A stretch of 64,000 nt of DNA from Streptococcus sp. LPB0220 (GCF_008727815.1 NZ_CP044230.1:1782001-1846000), one strand, 5' to 3'. Counted from the stretch's first letter, positions 27,981-38,716 are shown. Notes: generated by a model not told the origin, from the letters alone. Numbers and translations are program-made.

Positions 27981-29645
27981 TCATTCTTTTTCAATTTCTT
28001 TCAAAGACCAGTACCCCGTCTCTTCATACTGGTCAATCAAGTCCTTGGCTGTTTGCGTAATCTCCTCTGGATAATGCAGGCTTTCTAGGGTATTTACCGC
28101 ATTTTTAGTCACAGCTGACCCTGGCTTGATCTGGTAGTCAAAGACGATCTTGCCATCCACATAGCGGCTATCAAAATGGTAATTGTCATTCACTTCACCA
28201 GAGGCCGCGACCAGCTCAATATCATGACTGGAAATCATGTAGAGGCAGTTTTGGGCAGCCAACCAGCGGACAATTCCAAGGCCTGATCCGATCCGCTCGA
28301 TGGTATTAGTCCCCTTAAAGAGCTCGTCAATAAAGAAATAGTGAAAACCTGGCTCTTTGAGGTGCTGAATCATACGCAAAATAGCTTTACTTTCGGTGAT
28401 AAAGTAGCTATCTCCAACTTCAATATCATCGCTTACATCCATAGCCGTTAGGACATGACCGTAAGGCAGGGCCAAGGTTTCTCCATAGGCAAAGCCCAGC
28501 CCTTGAGCCAGAATAGCATTGATAGCGACGGTCTTCAAATAGGTTGATTTCCCAGACGCATTGTCCCCACTGATGACCATATTTTTTTGAAAATGCACAT
28601 CATTTGCAATCGGATTGGACAGCAAGGGATGATAGAGCGTCTCGCCTTCAATCCCACCCGTCTCTGTAAAGACCGGCTGACAGACCACTTCTAGATCCCG
28701 CTTATGGCGCAAGAGACTAATAGCGACTTCCATCTCCCCTAGCAGATCCAGAAGCTTCTGGGCTTCTTTTTGATGAGCTTTCACCTGATTGTAAATATAA
28801 ACCTGAGCGATCTGCGGGAGTAAAAAGAGGACGTTAAGGTAGAGCAAAATAATTTCCATCTCAGAAGTCCCCGTTGGACTCTGCAAGACACTGGCAAGGA
28901 TCCGAGCTTTCTTAAAGGGTTTGACCGCTTGCTTGAGTTCTTCTCGTTGTGGTAGGGCTAGATGGCTCAAGCGTTCTGCCGAAGCAAAGATGCGGACCAA
29001 GTAGCTAACATTGTCCAGACGGATTTTATTAGACCAATTGCGCAAACTTGAAAAGACGATATTAAAGACCACACTGATCACCAAGAGGGTAATCGCCCCA
29101 ACTGGCTCAAAGGGGATGACAAAGAGACAGAGGATTGGAAGACAGGCCAAGGCTATGTAGAGGGGCAAACCTGCATAATGCTTGCCAGGCTTTGCGACAA
29201 TGCTACGCGCCATGTTGTGGTTCTTCTTGCCCAGTTGGTTGAAAATGACCTGGACCTTGAGCCGCAAATCCGGATGCTCTTCAAAGAAGGCTTCTAAGTC
29301 ATGAAGTTGGTCCTGAGGCTGGAATTCCAGCAGGCGCATTTTTTGATAGAGAGCTTCTGCCCCAAGGCTCGATTGGGTGTAATTGAGCTGATCAAAGACC
29401 GCATCCAAAGCCAAATCATGCCAAGTCTGATCATCCACTTGGCTATCGATCGTCCTTCCCTTAGCTGGATAAGCCAGACTGTCAATCAAACTTTCTTCCG
29501 TGTCTTTTTTACGAAAGAAAGGCGCTCCATCCCAAGCTTTTTTCAGCTTTTGCGCGAGGCGGATGGCCGTCAGAAATTTGGTTGCCCAAATCACCACCAT
29601 CAATCCTAGGATCCCAAGCGGGATCCAGTTCACATTTCCTTCCAT
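27981..29645 (-). CDS. MutS-like ATPase with N-terminal membrane segment
   Basis: 554 residues. The C-terminal third is a MutS ATPase (domain V): Walker A ISGDNASGKSTYLKT, Walker B FIDELFKGTNTIER and ISSHDIELV. An N-terminal hydrophobic segment (about 7-23), a middle pair of hydrophobic helices (about 175-210) and helical linkers stand where canonical MutS has mismatch-recognition domain I, which is absent. It belongs to the uncharacterised membrane-associated MutS-related group in Firmicutes and is unlikely to do mismatch repair. Gap of 3 bp to the CapA gene upstream, so one operon. Confidence 0.8.
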   Translation of the reverse strand: MEGNVNWIPLGILGLMVVIWATKFLTAIRLAQKLKKAWDGAPFFRKKDTEESLIDSLAYPAKGRTIDSQVDDQTWHDLALDAVFDQLNYTQSSLGAEALYQKMRLLEFQPQDQLHDLEAFFEEHPDLRLKVQVIFNQLGKKNHNMARSIVAKPGKHYAGLPLYIALACLPILCLFVIPFEPVGAITLLVISVVFNIVFSSLRNWSNKIRLDNVSYLVRIFASAERLSHLALPQREELKQAVKPFKKARILASVLQSPTGTSEMEIILLYLNVLFLLPQIAQVYIYNQVKAHQKEAQKLLDLLGEMEVAISLLRHKRDLEVVCQPVFTETGGIEGETLYHPLLSNPIANDVHFQKNMVISGDNASGKSTYLKTVAINAILAQGLGFAYGETLALPYGHVLTAMDVSDDIEVGDSYFITESKAILRMIQHLKEPGFHYFFIDELFKGTNTIERIGSGLGIVRWLAAQNCLYMISSHDIELVAASGEVNDNYHFDSRYVDGKIVFDYQIKPGSAVTKNAVNTLESLHYPEEITQTAKDLIDQYEETGYWSLKEIEKE

Positions 29646-29648
29646 GCT

Positions 29649-30992
29649 CTATTCCTTTCCACTCTGAGGCCAGTCCAAGTGAACATGTTCCTTCATTTCT
29701 CGGTAAGCCGTGTCCACTCTCTCCTTGGTCTCCTCATCCAGCTTATCGCGGTATTTGCCACCCTGGATAAAATCTTCCAAAATATAGGTCTGGTACTTGT
29801 ACAACTCATAGCCTTCAGGAGAATAGGTCCCCTTCGGAGTTCGACTAACCCAGGTTGGATGAGCAGTAGCTGTCTTAATCTTTGTCTTGCGGCCGACCTT
29901 TTCGATGGTTACATCCATCAAGACTCCTCGCTCTGTCCACTGGGCAGTCTCCACGTCCCCCATGGTTTCCAGACGCTGATTAGAAAGGAAATTCCCCATC
30001 GAGTAGATGATGAGCTTGTTTTGACCATCTTTATTGACCACTTCAGCAGGCTCTACAACATGGGGATGTCCGCCAAAGACAATATCAGCTCCCCAAGAAA
30101 CCATCTTATGATAGAGCTCTTTTTGCTCTTCTGTCGGCTCCAATTGGTACTCAATTCCCATTTGGGGCATGACAATGGTAATATCGGCCTCTTGCTCCGC
30201 CTTTTGGATCTCCGCCTTCATCCGCTCTTCATCCAGATCAGACAAGACATCTGCTTGCTCCTCTGGAGTAAGGGTCGTTTCCATCCCATTAAAGCCGTAA
30301 GCATAGGCTAGAATAGCAATCTTGATGCCATTCACTTCCTTGATCACCAAGGGGGCCTGCCCTCTCTTTTCATGCGTGTAGACACCGACAGGTGTGATGC
30401 CTGCATCTTCAAAGGCCTTAGCTGTCGAATAGACCCCTTCTAGACCTGAATCCAGGATATGGTTGTGTCCCAAATCCATGACATCATAACCAGCATCCTT
30501 GATGGCTGGTACGACTTCACTCGGCGCATTAAAGAGAGGATAACCTGACAAATAGTAATTTGGGTTGATGGTTCCCTCAAAATCACCCAAGGCTAGATCT
30601 GCTTTTTGTAGCCAGGGTTTGACATACTCATAATTTTCATGAAAATCATAAGTCCCATCTTCTTTTTGCGCACTCATATAGACCAGATCGTGATAGAGCT
30701 GATCTCCATTGGCCATGATCCGAGCTGTATGAGGAATCTGATCAGCCGGTGTCTTGGCCTTGTACACAACCTCTGCCCGTTCGGTTGCGGTGATCGGAAA
30801 GCCTTGGAACTTTTGCACCCACAAGATAGCATTGGCCACGATAAAAACGACTGACAAGAGCACATAGACAAACTGTTCATTCGTCAGCTCAATCCTTGAA
30901 AAAAGACGATCAAAAGTCCAATCAAAGGCCGCCGATAGTTCTTTTCCAATCGTTTTGATAGTTCTTTTCACATTCTCCCATTTCTCTATCAT
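29649..30992 (-). CDS. CapA-family (PGA_cap) metallophosphatase-like protein
   Basis: 447 residues from ATG 30992 (GAAGAAGAGGTAGAA before it); a 43-residue longer frame start at 31121 has no RBS. One transmembrane helix (about residues 40-60), then an extracellular PGA_cap domain: ANGDQLYH, LGDFEGTINP, MDLGHNHILDSG, MPQMGIEYQ, FGGHPHVVEP and YSMGNFLSNQ. The family is named for poly-gamma-glutamate capsule synthesis, but no capB/capC homologues are nearby, so a different envelope role is likely. Transcribed with the MutS-like gene. Confidence 0.83.
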   Translation of the reverse strand: MIEKWENVKRTIKTIGKELSAAFDWTFDRLFSRIELTNEQFVYVLLSVVFIVANAILWVQKFQGFPITATERAEVVYKAKTPADQIPHTARIMANGDQLYHDLVYMSAQKEDGTYDFHENYEYVKPWLQKADLALGDFEGTINPNYYLSGYPLFNAPSEVVPAIKDAGYDVMDLGHNHILDSGLEGVYSTAKAFEDAGITPVGVYTHEKRGQAPLVIKEVNGIKIAILAYAYGFNGMETTLTPEEQADVLSDLDEERMKAEIQKAEQEADITIVMPQMGIEYQLEPTEEQKELYHKMVSWGADIVFGGHPHVVEPAEVVNKDGQNKLIIYSMGNFLSNQRLETMGDVETAQWTERGVLMDVTIEKVGRKTKIKTATAHPTWVSRTPKGTYSPEGYELYKYQTYILEDFIQGGKYRDKLDEETKERVDTAYREMKEHVHLDWPQSGKE

Positions 30993-31094
30993 TTCTACCT
31001 CTTCTTCATATCCAGTTTCTCCAATGATCCGCCAACAGATTGAGCTGTCATTGAAATACTTTCTCTTCATTGTATCACAATTTTTAAGAAGAGA

Positions 31095-31151
31095 AAAAAG
31101 AGAGCAGGACAGAAACGCCATTGTTTAGAAACGCTTCATCGTCCTGCTCTT
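31095..31151 (-). terminator. Terminator related to family F stem 3 (solo copy)
   Basis: On the minus strand GAGCAGGACGATGAAGCG ... CGTTTCTGTCCTGCTCTC is followed by TTTTTTCTC. It keeps the family F stem-3 pattern (GGACGAnGAAnCG, TTCTAA, CGnTTTCTGTCC) with different paired bases. It terminates the 31186 gene. Confidence 0.75.
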
Positions 31152-31185
31152 GCACAGTTGATTGATTCATATAAATGGTCGCAAA

Positions 31186-31389
31186 TCACTTCTTATCGTT
31201 TGATTTGGACAAGCTGATCGCAATCATGACAAGACTTAGGAAAAAGGCCGAAAGCAACCCTTTTGTCGTCCGATTCATAAAAGGTTGATGAAATACAAAA
31301 TGATTATAGGCAGTAAATCCTAATCCAATCAGAGTCACCAAAGCCGAAAGCGCAAAAATCGTTCGCCATAAATTTCTATTTTTCATCAT
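31186..31389 (-). CDS. Small two-helix membrane protein
   Basis: 67 residues, not recognised. Two hydrophobic segments (about 9-28 and 44-60) are separated by a polar HQPFMNRTTKG hinge; the C-terminus is basic (KSNDKK). It lies 34 bp downstream of msrAB on the same strand and ends at its own strong terminator, so it is probably the last gene of that transcript. Function unknown. Confidence 0.6.
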   Translation of the reverse strand: MMKNRNLWRTIFALSALVTLIGLGFTAYNHFVFHQPFMNRTTKGLLSAFFLSLVMIAISLSKSNDKK

Positions 31390-31423
31390 AAACTCCGTTT
31401 TTTGATCTGCGAGAAAGACCCAC

Positions 31424-32359
31424 TTATTTCAAAGCTTTTAACAAATAACCATAGCCTTCTTGCTCCATCTCTTCTTTTGGAATAAAGCGCAGAGAGGCCG
31501 AATTGATACAGTATCGAAGACCACCCTGGTCTTTTGGACCATCGGTGAAGACATGGCCTAGATGAGCATTGCCTGAGCGGGAACGAACTTCAATCCGCTC
31601 CATTCCGTGGCTATGATCCTGGTAATAGTGGACAACATCTTTGGCAATGGGACGGGAGAAACTTGGCCATCCACAGCCAGACGCAAACTTATCCTTAGCA
31701 AAAAAGAGAGGTTCCCCCGTCGTAATATCCACATAAATCCCCTCTTCAAAGGTCTGATCATAGGCATTGTGGAAAGGACGTTCCGTCGCGCTTTCTTGAG
31801 TGACTTGGTACTGCTCTGCTGTCAGTTTCGCCTTTAGGATTTCTTGGTCTGGCTTCTGATAAGCTGCCGGATCAATCAAGGGCTGCTCAGCATCTGTCAC
31901 ATCGATATGGCAATAGCCTCCAGGATTCTTCTTAAGGTAGTCTTGGTGGTAGTCCTCAGCTGGGATGTAGTGGCGCAAGGGTTCCAACTCAACCGCTATT
32001 TTGCGTCCCAGTTGCTTCTCTTCTTCCGCAAACACTTGGGCGATCACTTCACGATCTGCCTCGTCTGTATAATAGACACCCGTCCGATATTGGCGGCCTC
32101 GATCATTTCCCTGTTTGTTAACGGACAAGGGATCGATCACCCGGAAATAGTAGAGCAGAATTGCTCGTAGGGTGATTTTATCTGGATCGTAGATAACTTG
32201 TACAGTCTCTGCATGATCCGTTTCCTTGATCAGTTGGTAATTGGTCGTTTCTACCTGGCCATTGGCATAGCCCACCGTCGTCTGTTCTACACCGGGGATC
32301 CGTGAAAAATATTCCTCTAAACCCCAAAAACAGCCACCTGCTAGATAAATCTCTGCCAT
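31424..32359 (-). CDS. msrAB: Bifunctional peptide methionine sulfoxide reductase MsrA/MsrB
   Basis: 311 residues. The MsrA domain comes first, with catalytic [11 protein letters not shown] (Cys10) and S-epimer specificity. The MsrB domain (about 170-311) has CGWPSFSRP and resolving/catalytic Cys in [11 protein letters not shown] for the R-epimer. There is no signal peptide or thioredoxin domain, so this is the cytoplasmic fusion rather than the secreted SsbB/MsrAB2 type. It repairs oxidised methionine, which matters in a strain carrying spxB. The start fits [13 protein letters not shown] with AGGAAGAAAG upstream. Confidence 0.93.
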   Translation of the reverse strand: MAEIYLAGGCFWGLEEYFSRIPGVEQTTVGYANGQVETTNYQLIKETDHAETVQVIYDPDKITLRAILLYYFRVIDPLSVNKQGNDRGRQYRTGVYYTDEADREVIAQVFAEEEKQLGRKIAVELEPLRHYIPAEDYHQDYLKKNPGGYCHIDVTDAEQPLIDPAAYQKPDQEILKAKLTAEQYQVTQESATERPFHNAYDQTFEEGIYVDITTGEPLFFAKDKFASGCGWPSFSRPIAKDVVHYYQDHSHGMERIEVRSRSGNAHLGHVFTDGPKDQGGLRYCINSASLRFIPKEEMEQEGYGYLLKALK

Positions 32360-32456
32360 CTTTCTTCCTCGCTTTCCGCATTCCCTAAAAGGAACACTTC
32401 TTATCTATTAGCTCCATCATAATCCAAGAGCCTCAGATTGTCAAGGATTCTGCATC

Positions 32457-32488
32457 AAAAATCCCTTCTACTATATGTAAAAGGGATT
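32457..32488 (-). terminator. Terminator after the 28-residue ORF
   Basis: AATCCCTT / AAGGGATT-type stem with a short T-run on the minus strand, separating the small ORF transcript from msrAB. Confidence 0.65.
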
Positions 32489-32497
32489 CAGTCCTTC

Positions 32498-32584
32498 TTA
32501 TTTTTCAAATAAGAAAAAGAGTGAGTAGTAGAAATTCCAAAACGATAGGGTTAACTGATGTAGAAAATCATGAAGGACTACCAT
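32498..32584 (-). CDS. Candidate 28-residue hydrophobic peptide
   Basis: ATG at 32584 is preceded by a full Shine-Dalgarno, AGGAGGTGTTGGTC, and the frame runs 28 codons to TAA, followed 10 bp later by a hairpin terminator. The peptide (MVVLHDFLHQLTLSFWNFYY, then SLFFLFEK) is strongly hydrophobic and aromatic with a charged end, like small membrane peptides or type I toxins. It lies 48 bp downstream of the 109-residue gene on the same strand. No homologue recognised; a signalling or toxic peptide is speculation. Confidence 0.5.
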   Translation of the reverse strand: MVVLHDFLHQLTLSFWNFYYSLFFLFEK

Positions 32585-32632
32585 GACCAACACCTCCTCT
32601 GAATATCTGTGGACAAGCACCAGGCACATCAA

Positions 32633-32962
32633 CTACAAAACCACCGTCGGTCCGTAGATCTGTAACTGAGACTTCACTACCTCATAATGCCAGTGATCAT
32701 AAGCTCGCCAAGCTTGAAAGGCCTCTTCGTTCAAAGCTAGCCCACCCAGACCAATCAATAGACTGGCGGTCTGATAAAACTTTTCTAACTCAATCAACAG
32801 ACGATTGTCTACCCGCCTAGCCTTTCGTAAACCTTTCAACATCTGATCTAGATTTTCTCGAAATCGAAGGGCATCTGGACTGGGGGTGCATCCTTTCAAA
32901 AAGGCTGTTTGAAGAAGGGTGATCGTCGTCCTTGCCTCTTGAATCACATCCCTTTCTTCCAT
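32633..32962 (-). CDS. Hypothetical small helical protein
   Basis: 109 residues, not recognised. It looks all-helical, with several amphipathic helices (EARTTITLLQTAFL, LRFRENLDQMLKGL, RLLIELEKFYQTASLLIG, EAFQAWRAYDHWHYEVV). It has no signal peptide. Size and helix count resemble four-helix bacteriocin-immunity proteins, but no diagnostic motif is seen. Upstream is a TG-TACAAT extended -10 and GGAAGG RBS. It appears co-transcribed with the 28-residue peptide downstream. Confidence 0.6.
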   Translation of the reverse strand: MEERDVIQEARTTITLLQTAFLKGCTPSPDALRFRENLDQMLKGLRKARRVDNRLLIELEKFYQTASLLIGLGGLALNEEAFQAWRAYDHWHYEVVKSQLQIYGPTVVL

Positions 32963-33044
32963 TTAAATAACCTTCCTTTTCACCTCCATTGTACACCTTT
33001 TTCTCTCTATAAAAATGGAAAATTCCTAAAACTAGGAACAGAAT

Positions 33045-33218
33045 GAGGCTGGGACAAAAGTCCTAGCCTCTCAATTGTTTCTAAATTGTCGAGCAAGACG
33101 CAGTGGTTGAGTGGGTCTACTACGCTGATTTCATCAGCTTTTACAGCCCTACTCAACTGTGCGGAGGTGGGACGACGAAATCGAATTCTAACGAATTACC
33201 GATTTCTGTCCCACTCTC
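33045..33218 (+). repeat. Structured repeat family F, copy 2
   Basis: Same three-stem arrangement as copy 1, missing one C in the stem-2 strand (GGGTCTACT for GGGCTCTACT). There is no T-run after stem 3, so it does not end in a terminator on the plus strand. It fills the interval between the 109-residue gene and the pyrD terminator. Confidence 0.85.
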
Positions 33219-33221
33219 ATA

Positions 33222-33259
33222 AAAAACTCCCCCAAGTTTCCACTTGAGGAAGTTCTTTT
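33222..33259 (-). terminator. Terminator of pyrD
   Basis: AACTTCCTCAAGT pairs with ACTTGGGGGAGTT (two G-U-type positions) and a TTTTTT run follows on the minus strand. Confidence 0.7.
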
Positions 33260-33266
33260 CGAAAAA

Positions 33267-34202
33267 TTAGTCAATGTAGTGTAATTTCCCACGGAAGTCT
33301 TCCAGGCTTTGGTAGCCTTTTTCTTCCATGATGGCTTTGAGCTCCGCAGTGATGCGTTCAAAAGCTCCTACTCCTTCTTTATGAAGCGTGGTTCCGATTT
33401 GCACCATACTAGCCCCACATAGAATATGTTCAAAGGCATCACGACCGGTCAAGACACCACCTGTCCCCACAATCTGAATTTCTGGATTCAGGCGTTGATA
33501 AAAGGCATGGACATTAGCAAGGGCAGTTGGTTTGACATACTCTCCACCAATCCCACCAAAGCCGTTCTTCGGACGAATTACTACGGATTCATCTTCAATG
33601 TAGAGACCATTCCCTACGGAATTGACACAATTGACAAACTTAAGCGGGTATTTGTTAAAGATTGCTGCTGCTTGATCGAAGTGAACAATATCAAAGTAAG
33701 GTGGCAATTTAATACCAAGCGGTTTTGTGAAATAGGCAAAGACCTCGGACAAGATCCGATCGGTCGTATCAAAGTCATAAGCAATCTGAGGTTTTCCAGG
33801 GACATTAGGGCAAGAAAGGTTCAGTTCTGTCAAGCCTTTAAAGTCGCTGTCTTGCACCTTTTTCAAGATGGTATGGGTCTCTTCAGGAGACATGCCGACA
33901 AGAGATAAGAAGAAGGTCCGGTCAGGATCTGTTTTTTGCAACTCTAATAGGTAATCCAAATAATAATCCAAGCCTTGGTTGGGAAGGCCCATCGAATTGA
34001 TCGAGCCAAGTGGCACATCATGATAGCGTGGTTCGGGATTTCCAGCACGGAATTCTAAGGTCGCTGTCTTGGTCACAAAAGTCCCAGCAGCCGAATTCTT
34101 CACTTCTTCCAACTCTTCCTTGGTCATACAGGCCACTCCTGCCGCATTCATCAGGCAATTGTCAAATTCAAAACCAGCAATTTGCGTTTTTGTCGATACC
34201 AT
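33267..34202 (-). CDS. pyrD: Dihydroorotate dehydrogenase, class 1A
   Basis: 311 residues, the length of homodimeric fumarate-dependent class 1A enzymes (Lactococcus PyrDA). FMN-binding and substrate motifs: [37 protein letters not shown] with the adjacent catalytic-loop region, and [17 protein letters not shown]. It oxidises dihydroorotate to orotate in pyrimidine synthesis in the cytosol. Monocistronic, separate from a pyr operon; no PyrR leader is seen. The short class 1A form would not need the PyrK subunit. Confidence 0.9.
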   Translation of the reverse strand: MVSTKTQIAGFEFDNCLMNAAGVACMTKEELEEVKNSAAGTFVTKTATLEFRAGNPEPRYHDVPLGSINSMGLPNQGLDYYLDYLLELQKTDPDRTFFLSLVGMSPEETHTILKKVQDSDFKGLTELNLSCPNVPGKPQIAYDFDTTDRILSEVFAYFTKPLGIKLPPYFDIVHFDQAAAIFNKYPLKFVNCVNSVGNGLYIEDESVVIRPKNGFGGIGGEYVKPTALANVHAFYQRLNPEIQIVGTGGVLTGRDAFEHILCGASMVQIGTTLHKEGVGAFERITAELKAIMEEKGYQSLEDFRGKLHYID

Positions 34203-34373
34203 CTTGTACTCCTTTTTGAAACACCCATCAACAGAATCGTTCGGGATGCTCTCTATTTTCTTCTTTCATTATACCATCACTTGGAAGCTTCCGGACAAAC
34301 AAAGCTAAAAATTCTTGCAAACATTCGGACTTTCCTAGTCGCGATAAAATTTTCAGAAAATTCAACTTTTTTC

Positions 34374-34402
34374 TTTACAAGCCAAAAAAAGTCTGCTATA
34401 AT
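34374..34402 (+). promoter_or_regulatory. gdhA promoter
   Basis: TTTACA (34374-34379), a 17-bp spacer and TATAAT (34397-34402). The predicted start is about 34408, giving a leader of roughly 94 nt. Confidence 0.75.
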
Positions 34403-34407
34403 GATCC

Positions 34408-35848
<1,441 letters not shown>

Positions 35849-35891
35849 TCAATCGATATTTTTCTTTGAGACCTTCGGGTCAAAGCCTCTC

Positions 35892-35927
35892 AACTCCTGA
35901 AACCAATGTGTTTCAGGAGTTTTTTGT
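35892..35927 (+). terminator. Terminator of gdhA
   Basis: AACTCCTGAAAC / GTTTCAGGAGTT perfect 12-bp stem and a following T-run. Confidence 0.85.
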
Positions 35928-36129
35928 AGCTACTGATCTCTTTAAGGACAATTGGTTCCAAGGGAGGAAAATCATTTTTAAAGAAGGGAATCTTAACCGT
36001 CATTAGTGGTGAGAAATTTGAGCCATCTCTATTTCTGTATCTTTTTCTAAAAAAATTTTATTTTTTTTACTTTACCCCCTTGCATTTTTAATAAATTAGT
36101 ATTAAACTATAGCAAAAGGAGGTGCGCTT

Positions 36130-36450
36130 ATGTTTTATTTTGCTCAAGACAAGTCAACTACCATTGAATTCCTTAAGTCTGAATTGATGCAACTGCTTTC
36201 TGATATGCGTCAGGAGATTGCAGCAAGCCGTCAAGCACAGACTTGTACTGCTTGCCAGCACATCCAACACTGCATTAACAAGATCCAAAGGGCAAAAAGT
36301 TCCGTAGCCATAGCCCTCCCGATCGAATCATTGGATCTCGAAATCACCGCCCTATTGCGCAAGCAATTATTGATCTTGCCACCTGAGGCTCGAAAGATTT
36401 GGGATCAGATTAAATATTTGGATGACAAATACTGCCACTTAAGATCGTAA
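36130..36450 (+). CDS. Hypothetical small cysteine-containing protein
   Basis: 106 residues, not recognised. Helical N-terminus, then CTACQHIQHC (Cys38, Cys41, Cys47), a possible metal or disulfide site, and a further Cys near the C-terminus (KYCHLRS). No signal peptide or membrane helix. A strong RBS, AAAAGGAGGTGCGCTT, precedes the ATG. It stands alone with a bidirectional terminator after it. Confidence 0.65.
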   Translation: MFYFAQDKSTTIEFLKSELMQLLSDMRQEIAASRQAQTCTACQHIQHCINKIQRAKSSVAIALPIESLDLEITALLRKQLLILPPEARKIWDQIKYLDDKYCHLRS

Positions 36451-36458
36451 CATCGATT

Positions 36459-36493
36459 AAAAAAGCTCAGAAAAATATTTCTGAGCTTTTTTT
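36459..36493. terminator. Bidirectional terminator
   Basis: AAAAAAGCTCAGAAA / TTTCTGAGCTTTTTT stem between the 36130 gene (+) and mscS (-). Confidence 0.85.
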
Positions 36494-37340
36494 ACATGAT
36501 TCCGTTATTTCCTGTTGGAAGGTTGATTCCTGCTTCCATCAAGGCATCATGATAGAGTTTATAGTAAGTATGGTAAACAGTAACCTGGGTTCCATTTTGA
36601 GCGGTCATCGCAATACGGAAGGAGTAGCGACCATTTTTTTCAATCTGTGGGCCTAAAATGGTAGGACCTGTCAACACTTCTGGGTGTTTGTCTTGTTGAG
36701 ACTGGTTGACCTGAGCGATGACCTGGTAGATCTTGTCAAGATCAGTATTCGCATCTAGTGGAATATCCACCAGCACGCGCATATCTCCACGCGAGAGGTT
36801 GCTGACGACAGTGATATTGCGGTTTGGGACAAAGTGGAGAGTCCCGTCAAAATCACGTACTTGAGTTGTCCGAATTCCCACACTGCTAACGATGCCGGCA
36901 ATATTAATAGAACCATTGGTAAGTCGGACATTGTCCCCCACATCCAGCTGGCGTTCTAAAAGGATAAAGAAACCATTGACCAAATCGGAAAGGAAGCCCT
37001 GGGCTCCCATACCGATCGCCACCCCAGCAATCCCAGCACCAGCCAATAGACTAGAGACTGGAAGACCCAGGATCGACAAGATCCAGTAGATCAAGATAAA
37101 ATACAAGCAGTAGTTCAAGAGACTCTCTACTAAACGGAGAATGGTTTTTTTACGGGCTTCATCCTGCACCGTATACTTAAAAGAAGGGGTTAATATCCGC
37201 TTGACCAGGCTATGGATGACCTTTTTAGCGATAAAAAATAAGAGAAAGACAAAAATCAGGGAGATGCATTTTGAAATTAGGTCATCAAAAATCTTTGTCC
37301 AGTCTATTTTACTGAAATAACGTTGGAAAGCTTGACTCAT
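36492..37340 (-). CDS. mscS: Small-conductance mechanosensitive channel (MscS family)
   Basis: 282 residues. Three hydrophobic helices; TM3 carries the glycine/alanine-rich LLAGAGIAGVAIGMGAQGFLSDLVNGFFIL pattern that lines the MscS pore (broken here at the 20-residue limit as LLAGAGIAGVAIGMGAQ). The beta domain has VGDNVRL and GIVSSVGIRTTQVRDFDG. It releases solutes on hypo-osmotic shock. Divergent from sstT. The protein is of usual MscS length, with no extra domains. Confidence 0.88.
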   Translation of the reverse strand: MSQAFQRYFSKIDWTKIFDDLISKCISLIFVFLLFFIAKKVIHSLVKRILTPSFKYTVQDEARKKTILRLVESLLNYCLYFILIYWILSILGLPVSSLLAGAGIAGVAIGMGAQGFLSDLVNGFFILLERQLDVGDNVRLTNGSINIAGIVSSVGIRTTQVRDFDGTLHFVPNRNITVVSNLSRGDMRVLVDIPLDANTDLDKIYQVIAQVNQSQQDKHPEVLTGPTILGPQIEKNGRYSFRIAMTAQNGTQVTVYHTYYKLYHDALMEAGINLPTGNNGIM

Positions 37341-37417
37341 TTATTCGGGCCTTTCTAACAAAGAATAGTATGATTATATCAAATATTCGGAAATAAGGCT
37401 ATTTTTAAAAAATTTCA

Positions 37418-37446
37418 TTGCTTTCCCCCCCTAACTATCGTATAAT
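37418..37446 (+). promoter_or_regulatory. sstT promoter
   Basis: TTGCTT (37418-37423), a 17-bp spacer and TATAAT (37441-37446). The -35 hexamer coincides with an in-frame TTG that could be mistaken for an upstream start codon. Confidence 0.75.
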
Positions 37447-37477
37447 ATTCCTTAATTATTTTTTAAGGAGGCCTTAC

Positions 37478-38695
37478 ATGATTCATCGACTGATTACCAC
37501 TTGGAATAAAACCAACCTTATGAAAAGGATCGCAATCGGGATTGTACTTGGTGTCGTTCTAGCACTTGTATTTCCGAAAGCAACTGGGATTGGACTCCTG
37601 GGAGAGTTCTTCGTTGGAGGGCTCCGTGCCATCGCACCCCTTCTGGTCTTTGCGCTCGTCGCAAATGCTCTCTCCCAACACCAAAAAGGGACAGAGACCA
37701 ATATGAAAAAGGTCATCGTCCTCTATCTCCTAGGAACCTTTGCAGCCGCCTTCGTCGCTGTTTTGGTCAATTACATCTTCCCCATCACCATTACCCTGAC
37801 TGGAAAGGCCGCTGAAGGATCCTCTCCAAACGGGATTGGCGAAGTGATTAGTAACCTCTTGCTCAAGATCGTCGACAACCCGGTCAACGCCTTGCAGCAA
37901 GCCAACTACATTGGGATCCTTTCTTGGGCCACTGTGTTTGGAATTGCCATGAGAGAGGCGAGTGAACATAGTAAAGACCTCCTACAAACCCTAGCAGACA
38001 TCACTTCAAAAATTGTCGAGTGGATTATCAACCTAGCTCCATTTGGGATCTTAGGTTTGGTCTTCACGACCATCGCTGGCCAAGGACTCAGTGCCCTTAG
38101 TAACTACGGGATTCTCTTGGTAGTATTGGTGGGAACGATGGCTTTTGTCGCTCTGGTCATCAATCCATTGATCGTCTTTTTCATGATCCGCAAAAATCCC
38201 TATCCCCTTGTTTTTAAATGCCTTCGCGTCAGTGGGGTGACCGCCTTCTTCACCAGAAGTTCTGCAGCCAACATCCCTGTCAACATGCGTCTCTGTGAAG
38301 AATTGGGGCTGAATCCAGATACCTACTCTGTTTCTATCCCTCTTGGATCGACCATTAACATGGCAGGTGCAGCGGTAACTATCAATACCTTAACCCTTGC
38401 AGCAGCCAATACTTTAGGGATTCAGGTTGACTTTGGAACAGCGCTTATCCTCAGTGTTGTGGCAGCCATCTCAGCCTGCGGGGCATCTGGAGTTGCGGGA
38501 GGATCTCTCCTTCTCATCCCTGTTGCTTGTAGCCTCTTTGGCATCACCAATGATTTGGCCATGCAAGTCGTCAGTGTCGGCTTTATCATCGGGGTCATTC
38601 AAGACTCTTGCGAAACAGCCCTCAACTCTTCGACAGATGTGCTCTTCACTGCCATCGCTGAAATGAGCAGCTGGCCAAAAGAAAAACGCTATTAA
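37478..38695 (+). CDS. sstT: Na+/serine-threonine symporter
   Basis: 405 residues from ATG 37478 after TTTTTAAGGAGGCCTTAC; the in-frame TTG at 37418 is inside the promoter. DAACS-family motifs: [19 protein letters not shown] (the serine-rich hairpin) and [15 protein letters not shown] in the substrate region. It imports serine and threonine with sodium. Multi-pass membrane protein, monocistronic, ending at a bidirectional terminator. Confidence 0.92.
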   Translation: MIHRLITTWNKTNLMKRIAIGIVLGVVLALVFPKATGIGLLGEFFVGGLRAIAPLLVFALVANALSQHQKGTETNMKKVIVLYLLGTFAAAFVAVLVNYIFPITITLTGKAAEGSSPNGIGEVISNLLLKIVDNPVNALQQANYIGILSWATVFGIAMREASEHSKDLLQTLADITSKIVEWIINLAPFGILGLVFTTIAGQGLSALSNYGILLVVLVGTMAFVALVINPLIVFFMIRKNPYPLVFKCLRVSGVTAFFTRSSAANIPVNMRLCEELGLNPDTYSVSIPLGSTINMAGAAVTINTLTLAAANTLGIQVDFGTALILSVVAAISACGASGVAGGSLLLIPVACSLFGITNDLAMQVVSVGFIIGVIQDSCETALNSSTDVLFTAIAEMSSWPKEKRY

Positions 38696-38716
38696 AGGAT
38701 CCTATCTCAAATAGAC

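Noticed and set aside
37418..37477. In-frame extension of sstT starting at TTG 37418
   Set aside because: The codon is the -35 hexamer of a TTGCTT-17-TATAAT promoter; a strong RBS precedes ATG 37478.
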